Origin: AP-15 sp963735445 | Lineage (GTDB): Bacteria > Pseudomonadota > Alphaproteobacteria > ATCC43930 > CGMCC-115725 | NCBI GenBank assembly: GCA_963735445.1 | Contig: CAVTLC010000013.1 | Location: 1 to 64,000, forward strand | DNA length: 64,000 nucleotides | Reading direction: 5' to 3' | Part shown: in pieces, positions 45,606 to 54,141 of the stretch | Layout of the letters: each line of letters begins with the position of its first letter | How positions within the stretch are numbered: position 1 is the first letter of the stretch | Position numbers and translations under genes: made by a program | Notes under the pieces: model-generated | What the model saw: the letters and a program-made list of their open reading frames with translations, nothing else | What the model was told of the DNA's origin: nothing | Databases searched by the model: none

Positions 45606-46661
45606 ATGCCAAACACGCTGTATGTCTGCCTGCAAGATGACGACAAGATCGCGGCCTTTGCTATCGATGCCGGCAGTGGGCAGCTCACACCGCAGTCCGA
45701 AACGCCAGTCGCGGGCGGGCCGTCGGTGATGGCGACCAGCCCCGATCGGCGGACGCTTTATGTTGGGCATCGCACCCGGCCGGCGATCTCGAACTTTCGG
45801 ATAGACCAAAACACTGGTTCCCTGACCCTGCTGGGAACGGTCGCGCAGGAGCACGCGCCGACGTTTCTCGCACCCGATCGCACCGGCAAATTTCTGCTGT
45901 GCGCTTACTATCAGGGCGGCGGGGCGGCGGTTCATCCCGTCGGAGAGGACGGTGCGGCGACCGCGCCATCGCTCGGCTGGCTGGCGACGGCCACCGGCGC
46001 CCATGCCATTGCCACCGACCGCTCTAACCGCTTTGCTTTCGTGCCGCACATTGCCCGCCTCAATGACAACGTGCTGGAGCCGCCGAAGGACAATCCCGGC
46101 CCCAATATGATCCTGCAGTTAAGGTTCGACGCCGATAGCGGGCAGCTGACGCCGAATTCGCCCGCCCGAGTCGAACTGGCGGAACGTCTTGGCCCACGTC
46201 ATTATTGCTTTCATCCTGCGCTGGACGTCGTTTATTTCTCGAATGAGCAGGGCTGTAGCGTCACGGCTTATCGCTTGGACCCTGCGACCGGCACCCTTTC
46301 CGCCATGCAAACCGTTACGACCCTGCCCGACGGATATACCGCACGAAACACCTGCTCCCAGATCCACCTGACGCCCTCGGGCGAGTTCCTGTATGTCGGC
46401 AACCGCGGCCACAACAGCATCGCCGGGTTCGCCGTGAACCAGGCCAACGGACGTTTGACGGCCATTGGGCATGTCTCGACCGAAGCGGTCCCCAGTGCCT
46501 TCAGTCTCGATCCCACTGGCCATTTCCTGTTTGCCGCAGGAACGGCGACCGGCCGTCTGGCGTCTTACCGGATCAATAACGAAACTGGAGCGCTGACGCC
46601 GTTATCAACCTATGCCGTGGGCCAGCGGCCTGCCGCGGTAACGGCAGTGCATCTCGCCTGA
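45606..46661 (+). CDS. Lactonase-family beta-propeller (6-phosphogluconolactonase YbhE type)
   Basis: 351 aa, with GGGGAGGA 5 nt before ATG 45606. Seven propeller blades carry the family pattern: TLYVCLQDDDKIAAFAID at the start, GPRHYCFHP and FLYVGNRGHNSIAGFAV near the end. The family (PF10282) includes 6-phosphogluconolactonase and muconolactonase-like enzymes. No signal peptide is seen, so a cytosolic role is likely. It is divergent from the dehydrogenase gene, sharing a 270-nt upstream region. Confidence 0.9.
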   Translation: MPNTLYVCLQDDDKIAAFAIDAGSGQLTPQSETPVAGGPSVMATSPDRRTLYVGHRTRPAISNFRIDQNTGSLTLLGTVAQEHAPTFLAPDRTGKFLLCAYYQGGGAAVHPVGEDGAATAPSLGWLATATGAHAIATDRSNRFAFVPHIARLNDNVLEPPKDNPGPNMILQLRFDADSGQLTPNSPARVELAERLGPRHYCFHPALDVVYFSNEQGCSVTAYRLDPATGTLSAMQTVTTLPDGYTARNTCSQIHLTPSGEFLYVGNRGHNSIAGFAVNQANGRLTAIGHVSTEAVPSAFSLDPTGHFLFAAGTATGRLASYRINNETGALTPLSTYAVGQRPAAVTAVHLA

Positions 46662-46887
46662 GCCTGTGCTTCCCCGATCGTAAAGGGCAGCAACCAAACG
46701 GCTTGCGGTTCCAACCGCCGTCTAACTTGAAGATATCGCTGGTGAAGCTCGGACAGGAAGATCAGCCTGAGCGCGACCTGGCCAATCAATCTGCCGTGGG
46801 GCCTGCAAATCGCCGGGGGGTCGCTATCCGGCTTCCAGCGCTCGGGCTATGTAGGCCAGCGAGCACACGAGCGCCGCGCGCGTGGCA

Positions 46888-48189
46888 TCAGGTGCCTCGC
46901 CCGACCGCGACCGCGCCGCCGACTGCAACCGCGGGCGGCGGGGATTCCAACGCAGCGGCAATCGACTTGCGTCGCGCCAGGCTCAGCGCCAGAAAGCCGA
47001 TCGACAGCACCGCGCCGATTGCGAGCGGCAGACGTAGGCCGAAATGGGCGCTGGCGGTGCCCATCGTCACCGCGCCCAGCGCAGGCCCGGCGCGGAAGAT
47101 CATGCCATAGAGCGCCATCACCCGGCCCGACATCGTGTGGTCGACCGAAGCCTGGATCAGAGTCTGTGCGCCGATCCCGGTGATCACCATCGCGGCGCCG
47201 GCGACAAACACGCACGGCAAAGCCAGCAGGAATTGGTCAGTGGCGGTGAAGGCGACAATCGCCAGCGACATCAACAGCGTGTTGGCGAGGACGACGGTCG
47301 TCAGGCCGCTGATCTGCGAGCGGATCAGCATCCAGGTGCCGCCAAAGATCGCGCCCAACCCCACCGTTGAGGTCAGCATCGCCAATCCTTGCGGCCCGCG
47401 ATGAAAGACACTGTCGGCAAAGCCGGGGAACAGCTCGATAAAGCCACGCGTGCCGATCGTCGTTACTGCGAACAGCAACATCATCGGCGCCATTCCTTTG
47501 TGGCGGCGGACATAGGAAAAGGCTTCGAGCGAGGCTCGCACCGCGTTCTGCGCCGCCCGCATCGGCAGCGGCGGCAGGTCGCGCAGATTGGCGAGCGAGA
47601 TCTGGAAGGCGATATAGCCGACCGCGTTGGCGGCAAATGCGGCGGCGATGCCGACACGGGCAATCAGCACCCCGGCGATGGCCGGGCCGATGAACCGCGC
47701 CAAATTGAACACGATCGAGTTGATCGCCAGCGCCGAGGGCAAAGCTGCGCGGTCGACCAGGGTCGGGATCAGCGCGAGCCGCGCCGGCTGGGCGATACCG
47801 TTATTGATCCCAAGCAGCAGGACCAGCGAGAACAGGATGTGGATCGTAATCAGGTCGACCCACACGAGCAGCGCCAGCAGCGTCGCGCTCAGGCAGCCGT
47901 AAAGCTGGGTGACGCGGATGATACCGACCCGGTCGCGGCGGTCGGCGAGGACACCGGCGAGCGGACTGAGGAACAGGACCGGAAGGAACTCGGCAAGCGA
48001 GACAAGGCCGAGCCAGGCGCCCGAATGCGTCAGGGTCCAGGTCAGCCAGCCGACCGAAACGCGCTGCAGCCAGGAGCCGATCAGCGAGATGCCGTTGCCG
48101 CTGATGTAGACCCGATAGTTGCGGTGAGAGAGGGCGCCGGCGAGGTTGTCGAACCCTCCGGCCGCGAGGCGCAAACGCTCAAAAGCCAA
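46888..48189 (-). CDS. MFS transporter, EntS/MFS_3-like exporter; start uncertain
   Basis: About 433 aa from TTG 48189; the frame is open to 48594, but the first 130 codons overlap the DUF3072 gene and are Arg/Ser-rich without membrane segments. The transporter fold begins at ALSHRNYRVYISGNGISLIGSW, the usual opening of EntS-like exporters. The loop signature is LAGVLADRRDRVGII and around ten to twelve hydrophobic segments follow. No clear ribosome-binding site marks the start, so a frame error in the N-terminal part is possible. Substrates of the group are siderophores and drugs. Confidence 0.8.
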   Translation of the reverse strand: MAFERLRLAAGGFDNLAGALSHRNYRVYISGNGISLIGSWLQRVSVGWLTWTLTHSGAWLGLVSLAEFLPVLFLSPLAGVLADRRDRVGIIRVTQLYGCLSATLLALLVWVDLITIHILFSLVLLLGINNGIAQPARLALIPTLVDRAALPSALAINSIVFNLARFIGPAIAGVLIARVGIAAAFAANAVGYIAFQISLANLRDLPPLPMRAAQNAVRASLEAFSYVRRHKGMAPMMLLFAVTTIGTRGFIELFPGFADSVFHRGPQGLAMLTSTVGLGAIFGGTWMLIRSQISGLTTVVLANTLLMSLAIVAFTATDQFLLALPCVFVAGAAMVITGIGAQTLIQASVDHTMSGRVMALYGMIFRAGPALGAVTMGTASAHFGLRLPLAIGAVLSIGFLALSLARRKSIAAALESPPPAVAVGGAVAVGRGT

Positions 48190-48403
48190 TGAAAATCGCG
48201 CCTCGTCCTCATGCCGATCCGCCGGCCTTGCCGCAAGGCCATCGTAGGTCGCTGGGTATTGCTCTGCAACCGCCGCTGTGAAAGGACGGCAATCTCTGTC
48301 CGGTCGGCGGGGAGCAGCAATGGCGAGGCTCCAGGCTGAGTGCCCTGTAGTGGCCAGGCTCTTCTGGAGCCGTAACGCGATGCAAATCCTCCCGCTTCTA
48401 TCT

Positions 48404-48679
48404 CTATTTTCGGCCCGCAGCCCGGCGCGATTTGCCTCGACCAGAGCCATTGCGTGGCTGCGGGGACTTGCGGCCCCGGCCGGTCTTTGCTTGCAGGCGA
48501 TCGATCTTTTTGGAGGCTTCCGCTTTGGTGAGGTCGAGCTCGACCGGTTCGTGGGCTTCTTCGGAAAGCGTCTGGAGATAGGATGCCTGCGCACCGGTCA
48601 TCTCCTCGTCGCCGGTTACCCAGTCATCCGGGTCTTTGATGCGGTTCGACTTCTCGTCAGGGGTCTTGTTCGGCTTCAT
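48404..48679 (-). CDS. DUF3072 family protein
   Basis: 91 aa from ATG 48679. The conserved core DPDDWVTGDEEMTGAQASYL followed by LQTLSEEAHEP identifies DUF3072. The C-terminus is a Lys/Arg-rich tail that could contact nucleic acid. The longer frame to 48835 adds unconserved residues. The family is small and uncharacterised; it is about 215 nt upstream of the MFS gene on the same strand. Confidence 0.85.
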   Translation of the reverse strand: MKPNKTPDEKSNRIKDPDDWVTGDEEMTGAQASYLQTLSEEAHEPVELDLTKAEASKKIDRLQAKTGRGRKSPQPRNGSGRGKSRRAAGRK

Positions 48680-48908
48680 GTCTAGTAACCGATGTTCCGT
48701 TGATGTTCTCAGATTAGACGCCTGAGCCATCCGCACGGTTCCAGGCTGGTCCGATGGCACGCCGAACCCGCTCGCGTTAGAAGCTCCACCGTGCCCCGCC
48801 GCCGTTTCAAGCATGGAGATCAGCGCGTCTCGCAAACTCGAAGCCTATGCTGCGCGGCAAATACCTGTGTTAACCCGTACACCGAACGAACACCGGAGAA
48901 GGCCAAAC

Positions 48909-49949
48909 ATGAAGCGGTTGCTTAACAGCGTGCTTGCAACGGGATTGGCGTCGGCCGCTGCGTCCGTAGGCCTTCCGACATCGTCCATCGCGTTGGCGCA
49001 GCAGCTCGACAGATCCAGTCTTGGCGTCGTCGCCGGAACCCACCAGCCACGCTTTTCTATTGCGACCGTCGGTCCTGGCCGACGTTTTGTCGCCGATGCC
49101 GCGGGGACTGATTGCAGTGCAAACCGGATCGGCGAAATCAGGGTTGCGACCCTGCAAAACCGGCCGATCGTCATCTTATTCGCTAATGGAAAACCGGTAA
49201 CCCTCCTTCTCGATACCGGCGCCGCTTCAACGATACTGACCCCCGACGCCGCCCATCGGATCGGCGCGCAACCGCCACGCATCGATTTTCCAAGGCAGAT
49301 GGGTGGGGTTGGTGGTGGGACATTCGGGACTAACGAGGTCGAACTGCGCAGCTTCAGCATCGGCGGCGTGGCGATCTCATGGCGGCGGGTTCTCGTTGCT
49401 CCGATCAAGATGTCTAGTTCGTTGGGGACACTGGACGGAGTGCTCGGCACAGACGTGCTAGGAGACTTCGACATCGATCTCGACCTGCCGCATTACCGCA
49501 TGGTGTTCTACACCAAGCAATCCGCGCCGGATGCGGCACCGAACTGGAGCGAACCCTATGCGCGGATCGCTGCCAGCCGCTCGCTCAGCGACCATCTGTT
49601 CTTCCCGGTGCGGCTCGACGGCCGCAGGATCGATGCACTCTTCGATACCGGGTCGCAATTGAGTGTGCTCTCCAGCGCGACAGCGTTAGCGCTCGGTGTA
49701 AGCAAAGCCGCTTTGGCGAAGGACCGACCGATGATTACCCAGGGCGCGGCAGCGGAACGGCTAAGCTCACACCTTCATCAGTTTTCTCAATTGGAAATCG
49801 GGGACGAGGTGGTCCACCATCCCGAATTTGTCGTAACCGACATCAAGCTGAGCGATGCGGATCTTGTGCTCGGGATCAATTTCCTGATTACGCGCCGGGT
49901 CTGGTTCTCTTACGGATCAAAGCAGATATTTTTATCGCGCCGGAACTAG
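48909..49949 (+). CDS. Secreted retropepsin-like aspartic protease, duplicated domain
   Basis: 346 aa from ATG 48909 (GGAGAAGG upstream), beginning with a signal peptide ending near SIALA. Two aspartic protease half-sites are present: LLLDTGAAST around residue 98 and ALFDTGSQLSVL around residue 242. Each is followed by a GxxGxD-type strand (GVLGTDVLGDFDI; LVLGINFL). This DTG...DTG plan on one chain resembles a fused retropepsin dimer, exported to the periplasm. No substrate is known. The stop lies 128 nt from the converging receiver gene. Confidence 0.86.
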   Translation: MKRLLNSVLATGLASAAASVGLPTSSIALAQQLDRSSLGVVAGTHQPRFSIATVGPGRRFVADAAGTDCSANRIGEIRVATLQNRPIVILFANGKPVTLLLDTGAASTILTPDAAHRIGAQPPRIDFPRQMGGVGGGTFGTNEVELRSFSIGGVAISWRRVLVAPIKMSSSLGTLDGVLGTDVLGDFDIDLDLPHYRMVFYTKQSAPDAAPNWSEPYARIAASRSLSDHLFFPVRLDGRRIDALFDTGSQLSVLSSATALALGVSKAALAKDRPMITQGAAAERLSSHLHQFSQLEIGDEVVHHPEFVVTDIKLSDADLVLGINFLITRRVWFSYGSKQIFLSRRN

Positions 49950-49975
49950 CCCGCCAAAGGGGTCAAAAATTCCTC

Positions 49976-49988
49976 CGCCAAAGGCGGG
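49976..49988. terminator. Small hairpin between convergent genes
   Basis: CCGCC-AAA-GGCGG (49976-49988) lies inside a larger GCCCGCC...GGCGGGC pairing across about 49949-49990, 27-40 nt after the protease stop. It is short and has no T run. Confidence 0.3.
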
Positions 49989-50076
49989 CAATTCGGTACC
50001 AGCACTGCACGAAATCCGCTCCAAGGCCCGAACCATTAACTGGCCAAAGTCTACCCCGCAAATACGGTTGTTCAAT

Positions 50077-50445
50077 TCAGCTTCGATGCTGGAGCACTGT
50101 GTTTGCAAGTTCAATAACGGCGGCCAATTTGAACGGCTTGCGTAAAAACGCCACGTATAGTCCCCGAGCGAGTTCCGCGACGGCGCCTTCCGGAAGCGAG
50201 CTCATTATAACAACCGGAATATCACGCCGCGCCGGATCGGAGTGCAGTGTTTTCAGTACGGCAGCGCCATCCATGATCGGCATCATAAAATCAAGCAGTA
50301 CAAGGTCCGGCCGCCGTTCCCGCAACCGCTCCAACCCCTGCCGGCCGTCTACTGCAGTAACCACTTCATGGCCTGCGTCGGTCAGCGCGGCTTCGAGCAA
50401 TTCAGCGATGCTGTACTCGTCATCGACGACCAGGATCAGAGCCAC
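50077..50445 (-). CDS. Single-domain response regulator (CheY-like)
   Basis: 122 aa receiver from GTG 50445. D8/D9 (VVDDE) bind Mg2+, D52 in VLLDFMMP is the phosphate acceptor, the switch residue is in VVIMSS and the Lys is in FLRKPF. There is no output domain. The start codon lies one base after the KaiC stop (TAA C GTG), so translation is coupled; the longer frame to 50544 would overlap KaiC. It probably receives phosphate from the kinase encoded two genes upstream, in the same operon. Confidence 0.9.
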   Translation of the reverse strand: MALILVVDDEYSIAELLEAALTDAGHEVVTAVDGRQGLERLRERRPDLVLLDFMMPIMDGAAVLKTLHSDPARRDIPVVIMSSLPEGAVAELARGLYVAFLRKPFKLAAVIELANTVLQHRS

Positions 50446-50446
50446 G

Positions 50447-51964
50447 TTATTCCTCGCCGCCACGCCCGGGATCCAAATATCGTGAAACTGGTGCGACCCC
50501 CTGCCCGGTCGTTTGCGCCAATATCGCCTCTGCGCCGGATTCATCTCCTTCGATAACTATTCCAGTTGGTGTGATCGTGAATTTGTGTAGTGCTGAATTG
50601 ATTTGGGAGTCGCGGACTTTAAGGACCGAGATCATTCGGTGAAGCTGCGAGCGAAGCTCGACGTAGCGCGTCACGATGATAATTTCTGCCATGCATGACA
50701 CGCCTCGCAACGACAGACCACTGTAAGGAAGCCCGCCGAGCGGCCCGACCAGATCGGCCTCCGAGGTGTAAATTGTGCTTACCCCAAGACCGCGAAACTC
50801 ATTGTTGAATGCCGAGAATATATGCCCCAGGCGCTCTCGATCGGTTGCGAGTTTCTCAAAACCTTGAAGACCATCGATAAAAAGCCGTCGCACTTTCCGG
50901 CGCCTTATCGCATCAACCAGCCGATGACACGCTTCGTCAAGCAATCCATGCGTTGTCGGCAGCCAGACGATTTCGACAATGCCCTGCTCAATTAGCCGCT
51001 CGATTGGCAAACCAAGCGCTCGCGCCTTGTCGGTTATTGCAGCCGGCGTTTCATAGAACCCGAATAGCAGGCCAGGATTTTGCTCATCACATGCGCTCAG
51101 AAAATGCAGGCCGATTGTGGTTTTACCAATACCCGGCGGACCAACCAGCAGGGCGGTCGAATGGCGTGGAAAACCGCCGCCCATCATGCGGTCGAGCTGG
51201 GCAAGCCCAGTGGTCAAGATAGGTCCGGTTACATCCCTGGTCGAGTTGGCTCCGAGGAAAACCTCGGTGCGCGGGAAGGCTATTATCCCTTTATCAGTAA
51301 TCCGATAAGTGTGCTTGCCGCGCATGTAGCCGGAACCACGGAGTTTATGAACTTGAAGGGTTCGCTCCGCCCGCCTGCCATAAAGCTGCGTTTCAAATTC
51401 AATGACCCCATCCACCAGCGTGTGCTCGGATGTTACTGCTTGCGCCCCGGTTAGTAGAAGCATCGTGCAGTTCGCCATCATGGCTTGTGCCTGAAGTTGA
51501 TGGACGAACTTTTTTAACTCCCGGGTGGATGCCGCCGTGTCTTCGATGGCCGACAACCCATCAAGCACCAGGATGCTGGCGTCATGCGCCTGCATTTCGC
51601 GGCGAAGCAAGTCCAAGACGCCGGACAGACCAGACTGCTCCAACACCCGAAAAGCGCTGATATAGTAAAGACGATCCGGGATCACTGCTTCTGTAAAAAA
51701 GCCAAGTTGCCCGATATGGAGCAGCATCCTCGCGTGGTTTTCCGCCAGCAATGTTACATAGAGGGCTCGATTGCCGGCCGCGACATGATGGAAGCATATC
51801 TGGTTTCCCAGGATGGTTTTGCCCGCTCCGGGAGAGCCTTGAAGGATAAAGGTGCCGCCGCGCAGAAGACCACCGCGCAGTATCGTGTCCAGCCCCGGCA
51901 CCCCGGTCGGGATGCGTTCGAGGGCCGGAGGGTCTTGCGGATCAGTGAGCATTGGCTTTGTCAT
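50447..51964 (-). CDS. KaiC-like double-ATPase protein
   Basis: 505 aa with two RecA-like KaiC domains. CI: Walker A GSPGAGKT (43-50) and Walker B LVLDGL (D135). CII: Walker A VGPPGIGKT (274-282) and Walker B LFIDGLQ. Compared by eye with cyanobacterial KaiC, the paired catalytic glutamates appear as AE (E75) and YET (E305), and the S431/T432 dyad corresponds to S423/C424 in GVSCMAE. YVELR after it is conserved. The gene overlaps the upstream kinase by 23 nt and is followed directly by a receiver. KaiA and KaiB are absent. A non-clock signalling role is most likely. Confidence 0.9.
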   Translation of the reverse strand: MTKPMLTDPQDPPALERIPTGVPGLDTILRGGLLRGGTFILQGSPGAGKTILGNQICFHHVAAGNRALYVTLLAENHARMLLHIGQLGFFTEAVIPDRLYYISAFRVLEQSGLSGVLDLLRREMQAHDASILVLDGLSAIEDTAASTRELKKFVHQLQAQAMMANCTMLLLTGAQAVTSEHTLVDGVIEFETQLYGRRAERTLQVHKLRGSGYMRGKHTYRITDKGIIAFPRTEVFLGANSTRDVTGPILTTGLAQLDRMMGGGFPRHSTALLVGPPGIGKTTIGLHFLSACDEQNPGLLFGFYETPAAITDKARALGLPIERLIEQGIVEIVWLPTTHGLLDEACHRLVDAIRRRKVRRLFIDGLQGFEKLATDRERLGHIFSAFNNEFRGLGVSTIYTSEADLVGPLGGLPYSGLSLRGVSCMAEIIIVTRYVELRSQLHRMISVLKVRDSQINSALHKFTITPTGIVIEGDESGAEAILAQTTGQGVAPVSRYLDPGRGGEE

Positions 51965-52754
51965 GTGGCGATAGCGGCAGCGTTACGGTGAAGGTCGAGC
52001 CGATACCGGGCTTACTTGCGACCGCAATCTCGCCGCGCAATACTTGAACCAGCTGCCTTGTCAGCCAGAGACCTACCCCAAAACCTCCATTTGTTCTATT
52101 GTGATTTAATTTCCAGAACCGGTCGAAGATCTGCGCCTGATCCTGATCCGAGATTCCGACGCCATGATCCGTGACCGACAATACGACGGTATCGGCATGC
52201 CGCGATAAATCAACTTCAATGGGCTGCCCGCAGCCATATCGAATCGCATTGGATAATAGGTTTTCCAAGATCTGTTCCATTGCCGTTTCATCACAATGGC
52301 CTTTAATGCCCTCTTGCAAATTCAGCCGAACCTGGGAGCCGGCCCGCTCGGCCATCGGTATCATGGTCATAGCGGCCCGTTCGATGAGGGTCGACACCTC
52401 GACCTGTTCGATTTGCAGAGAGATGTTGCCAGAATTCAGTCGCGATACGTCGAGAAGGACGGTCGCGCGGCGGATATAAGCATCGACCAAACGCTCGATC
52501 TCTTCCAATCCGCGTACGATCGGCTTTGGCACAGTCTCAGGCGCTCGGCGCGCTCTCGCCAACAGCAGTTCCACACGACCGCGTATCGGTGTCATCGGGT
52601 TGCGCAGTTCGTGCGCGGCAATCGCCAAAAAGTCGTCCCGCGCCCGAAGCTCGGCTTCAAGCTCGGCGATGCGATCTTCCAAAGGCGTTTCGCGGTCGGC
52701 TGTTGAGCACAAAACCTGAGAATGATTTATTGTTTTCCTTTGGGCTTTAGGCAT
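51942..52754 (-). CDS. Sensor histidine kinase without transmembrane region
   Basis: 270 aa. A coiled-coil start (EDRIAELEAELRARDDFL) leads into the HisKA domain with H48 in AAHELRNPMTPI. The HATPase domain follows, with ENLLSNAIRYG (N box), DHGVGISDQDQ (G1), FGVGLWLT and a GIGSTFTVTLPL end. There is no sensor domain or membrane helix, so input must come from partner proteins, plausibly the KaiC-like product encoded just downstream with an overlapping start. The output may be the CheY-like protein of the same operon. Confidence 0.9.
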   Translation of the reverse strand: MPKAQRKTINHSQVLCSTADRETPLEDRIAELEAELRARDDFLAIAAHELRNPMTPIRGRVELLLARARRAPETVPKPIVRGLEEIERLVDAYIRRATVLLDVSRLNSGNISLQIEQVEVSTLIERAAMTMIPMAERAGSQVRLNLQEGIKGHCDETAMEQILENLLSNAIRYGCGQPIEVDLSRHADTVVLSVTDHGVGISDQDQAQIFDRFWKLNHNRTNGGFGVGLWLTRQLVQVLRGEIAVASKPGIGSTFTVTLPLSPHDKANAH

Positions 52755-53279
52755 GCCGGTCGTTGCTTGTTGTCGCCTGCGACAAACACCCGAGCCGATG
52801 GTGCGATTGCTGCGAAGGTGAGCTCGCCGGCCCCTGATGCGCTCCTCGCCCTATGCCCCGCATAGAAACGGATCCATGAATTAAGACTAGGACTAAGCTC
52901 CTCACGCGGCAGGCTCCCGTTGCGGGTGTCGGGCGGTCTGACCCGCCGTTACCCTCTTGTCCCAATCCCATTAGCGGATATGAAATGTCGCCTCCGACCA
53001 CGGCGCTATTCGTCCGCAATCCGGTTCAAAGCGCGATGAACTGCGCCGTTTTGATGAAACAGTGGCATTCTCTTTGCTGATCGCGCTGCTGTAACCTCCC
53101 TGACCGCAATAGTGGCGTCGCATCGCGCCGGGCTGACATCCTCGTCTGCAATGAAGGAACAACGACGCTCGCAAAACGGTCCATTCCCGCCACCGATTCC
53201 AAGCAAGCGTCATCGATCAACAAGACTTACTTAGCAAGTTTTGCTAATTTGTCTTGCTGTACGCTGCGGGAGGCTTCGG
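52755..53279. other. Intergenic region, no gene seen
   Basis: 525 nt between the divergent kinase operon and panC. Only short frames without family features are present. It must contain promoters for both sides; a locally AT-richer patch (CTTAGCAAGTTTTGCTAATTTG, about 53229-53250) just before panC contains an imperfect inverted repeat, TTAGCAA and TTGCTAA, that could be an operator or a stem. Confidence 0.5.
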
Positions 53280-54136
53280 GTGCGTGTCGTGCGGACAATC
53301 GCCGCTCTTCGGGGTGGTCTGGCGGGTTGGCGAAAGGCCGGGGAGCGGATCGGTCTCGTCCCGACCATGGGCGCCTTGCACGCTGGGCACATGGCGCTGG
53401 TCGAGGCGTCCCGGTCGCAATGCCAGCGCGTCGTTGCAACGATCTTTGTAAACCCAAAGCAATTCGCACCGGGCGAGGATCTTGGCACCTATCCGCGGCC
53501 TGAAGCCGCCGATCTCGATATGTTCCAGTCCGCGGGTGTCGATATCGCGTTTCTCCCGACCGTCGATGAGATGTATCCGTCGCAATTCACCACTGTCGTG
53601 CAAGTCGGCGGGTTGAGCGAAGGGCTGTGCGGGGCGCATCGCGCCGGTCACTTTGACGGCGTGGCGACCGTCGTCACCAAACTGTTGATGCAAACCCTGC
53701 CCGACGCGGCCTATTTCGGCGAGAAGGATTACCAGCAATTGCTGGTGATCCGCCGCATGGTGCGCGATCTCGACATCCCGGTGACGATCGAGGGGGTGCC
53801 GATCGTGCGCGAGCCGGACGGGCTCGCGATGTCATCGCGCAACCGATATCTATCGGCCGCGGAGCGTCGTACCGCGCCCCAACTCGCCCGGGTGCTCCGC
53901 GGCGCTGCCGTAGCGCTCGAACGCGCCCCGGACACCGTTGCCCGCGAGACGGAAGATGCCCGAGCCGAACTGACGCGGGCCGGCTTTGATGTCGAATATC
54001 TTGAAGTGCGCAGCGCGGCGGATTTGGCGCCAATGCGGATGTCGTGACGGAGCCGGCGCGGGTGCTGGCTGCGGTGCATCTCGGCCGCACCCGCCTGATC
54101 GACAATTTCCCGATAGGCTTACCCGCTCAAAGCTGA
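53280..54136 (+). CDS. panC: Pantoate--beta-alanine ligase, frame break near the C-terminus
   Basis: About 285 aa after correction. GTG 53280 has GGGAGG 6 nt upstream. The ATP motifs are PTMGALHAGH (HIGH-like) and MSSRNRYL (KMSKS-like), with QFAPGEDLGTYPR and FGEKDYQQL typical of PanC, which joins pantoate to beta-alanine in pantothenate synthesis. The first frame stops at 54047. Shifting at about 54031-54034 (gain of one base) continues ARVLAAVHLGRTRLIDN to a TGA at 54134-54136, matching the usual PanC C-terminus and length. panB and panD are not nearby. Confidence 0.9.
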
Positions 54137-54141
54137 CCGGG

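Noticed and set aside
47389..48192. 267-codon plus-strand frame opposite the MFS gene
   Set aside because: Antisense shadow; composition dominated by Arg, Asp and Gln, and the MFS frame on the other strand has clear membrane segments.
50447..51964. Circadian clock assignment for the KaiC-like gene
   Set aside because: No kaiA or kaiB nearby, and the phosphorylation dyad and glutamate pairs differ from clock KaiC, so a clock label is not supported.
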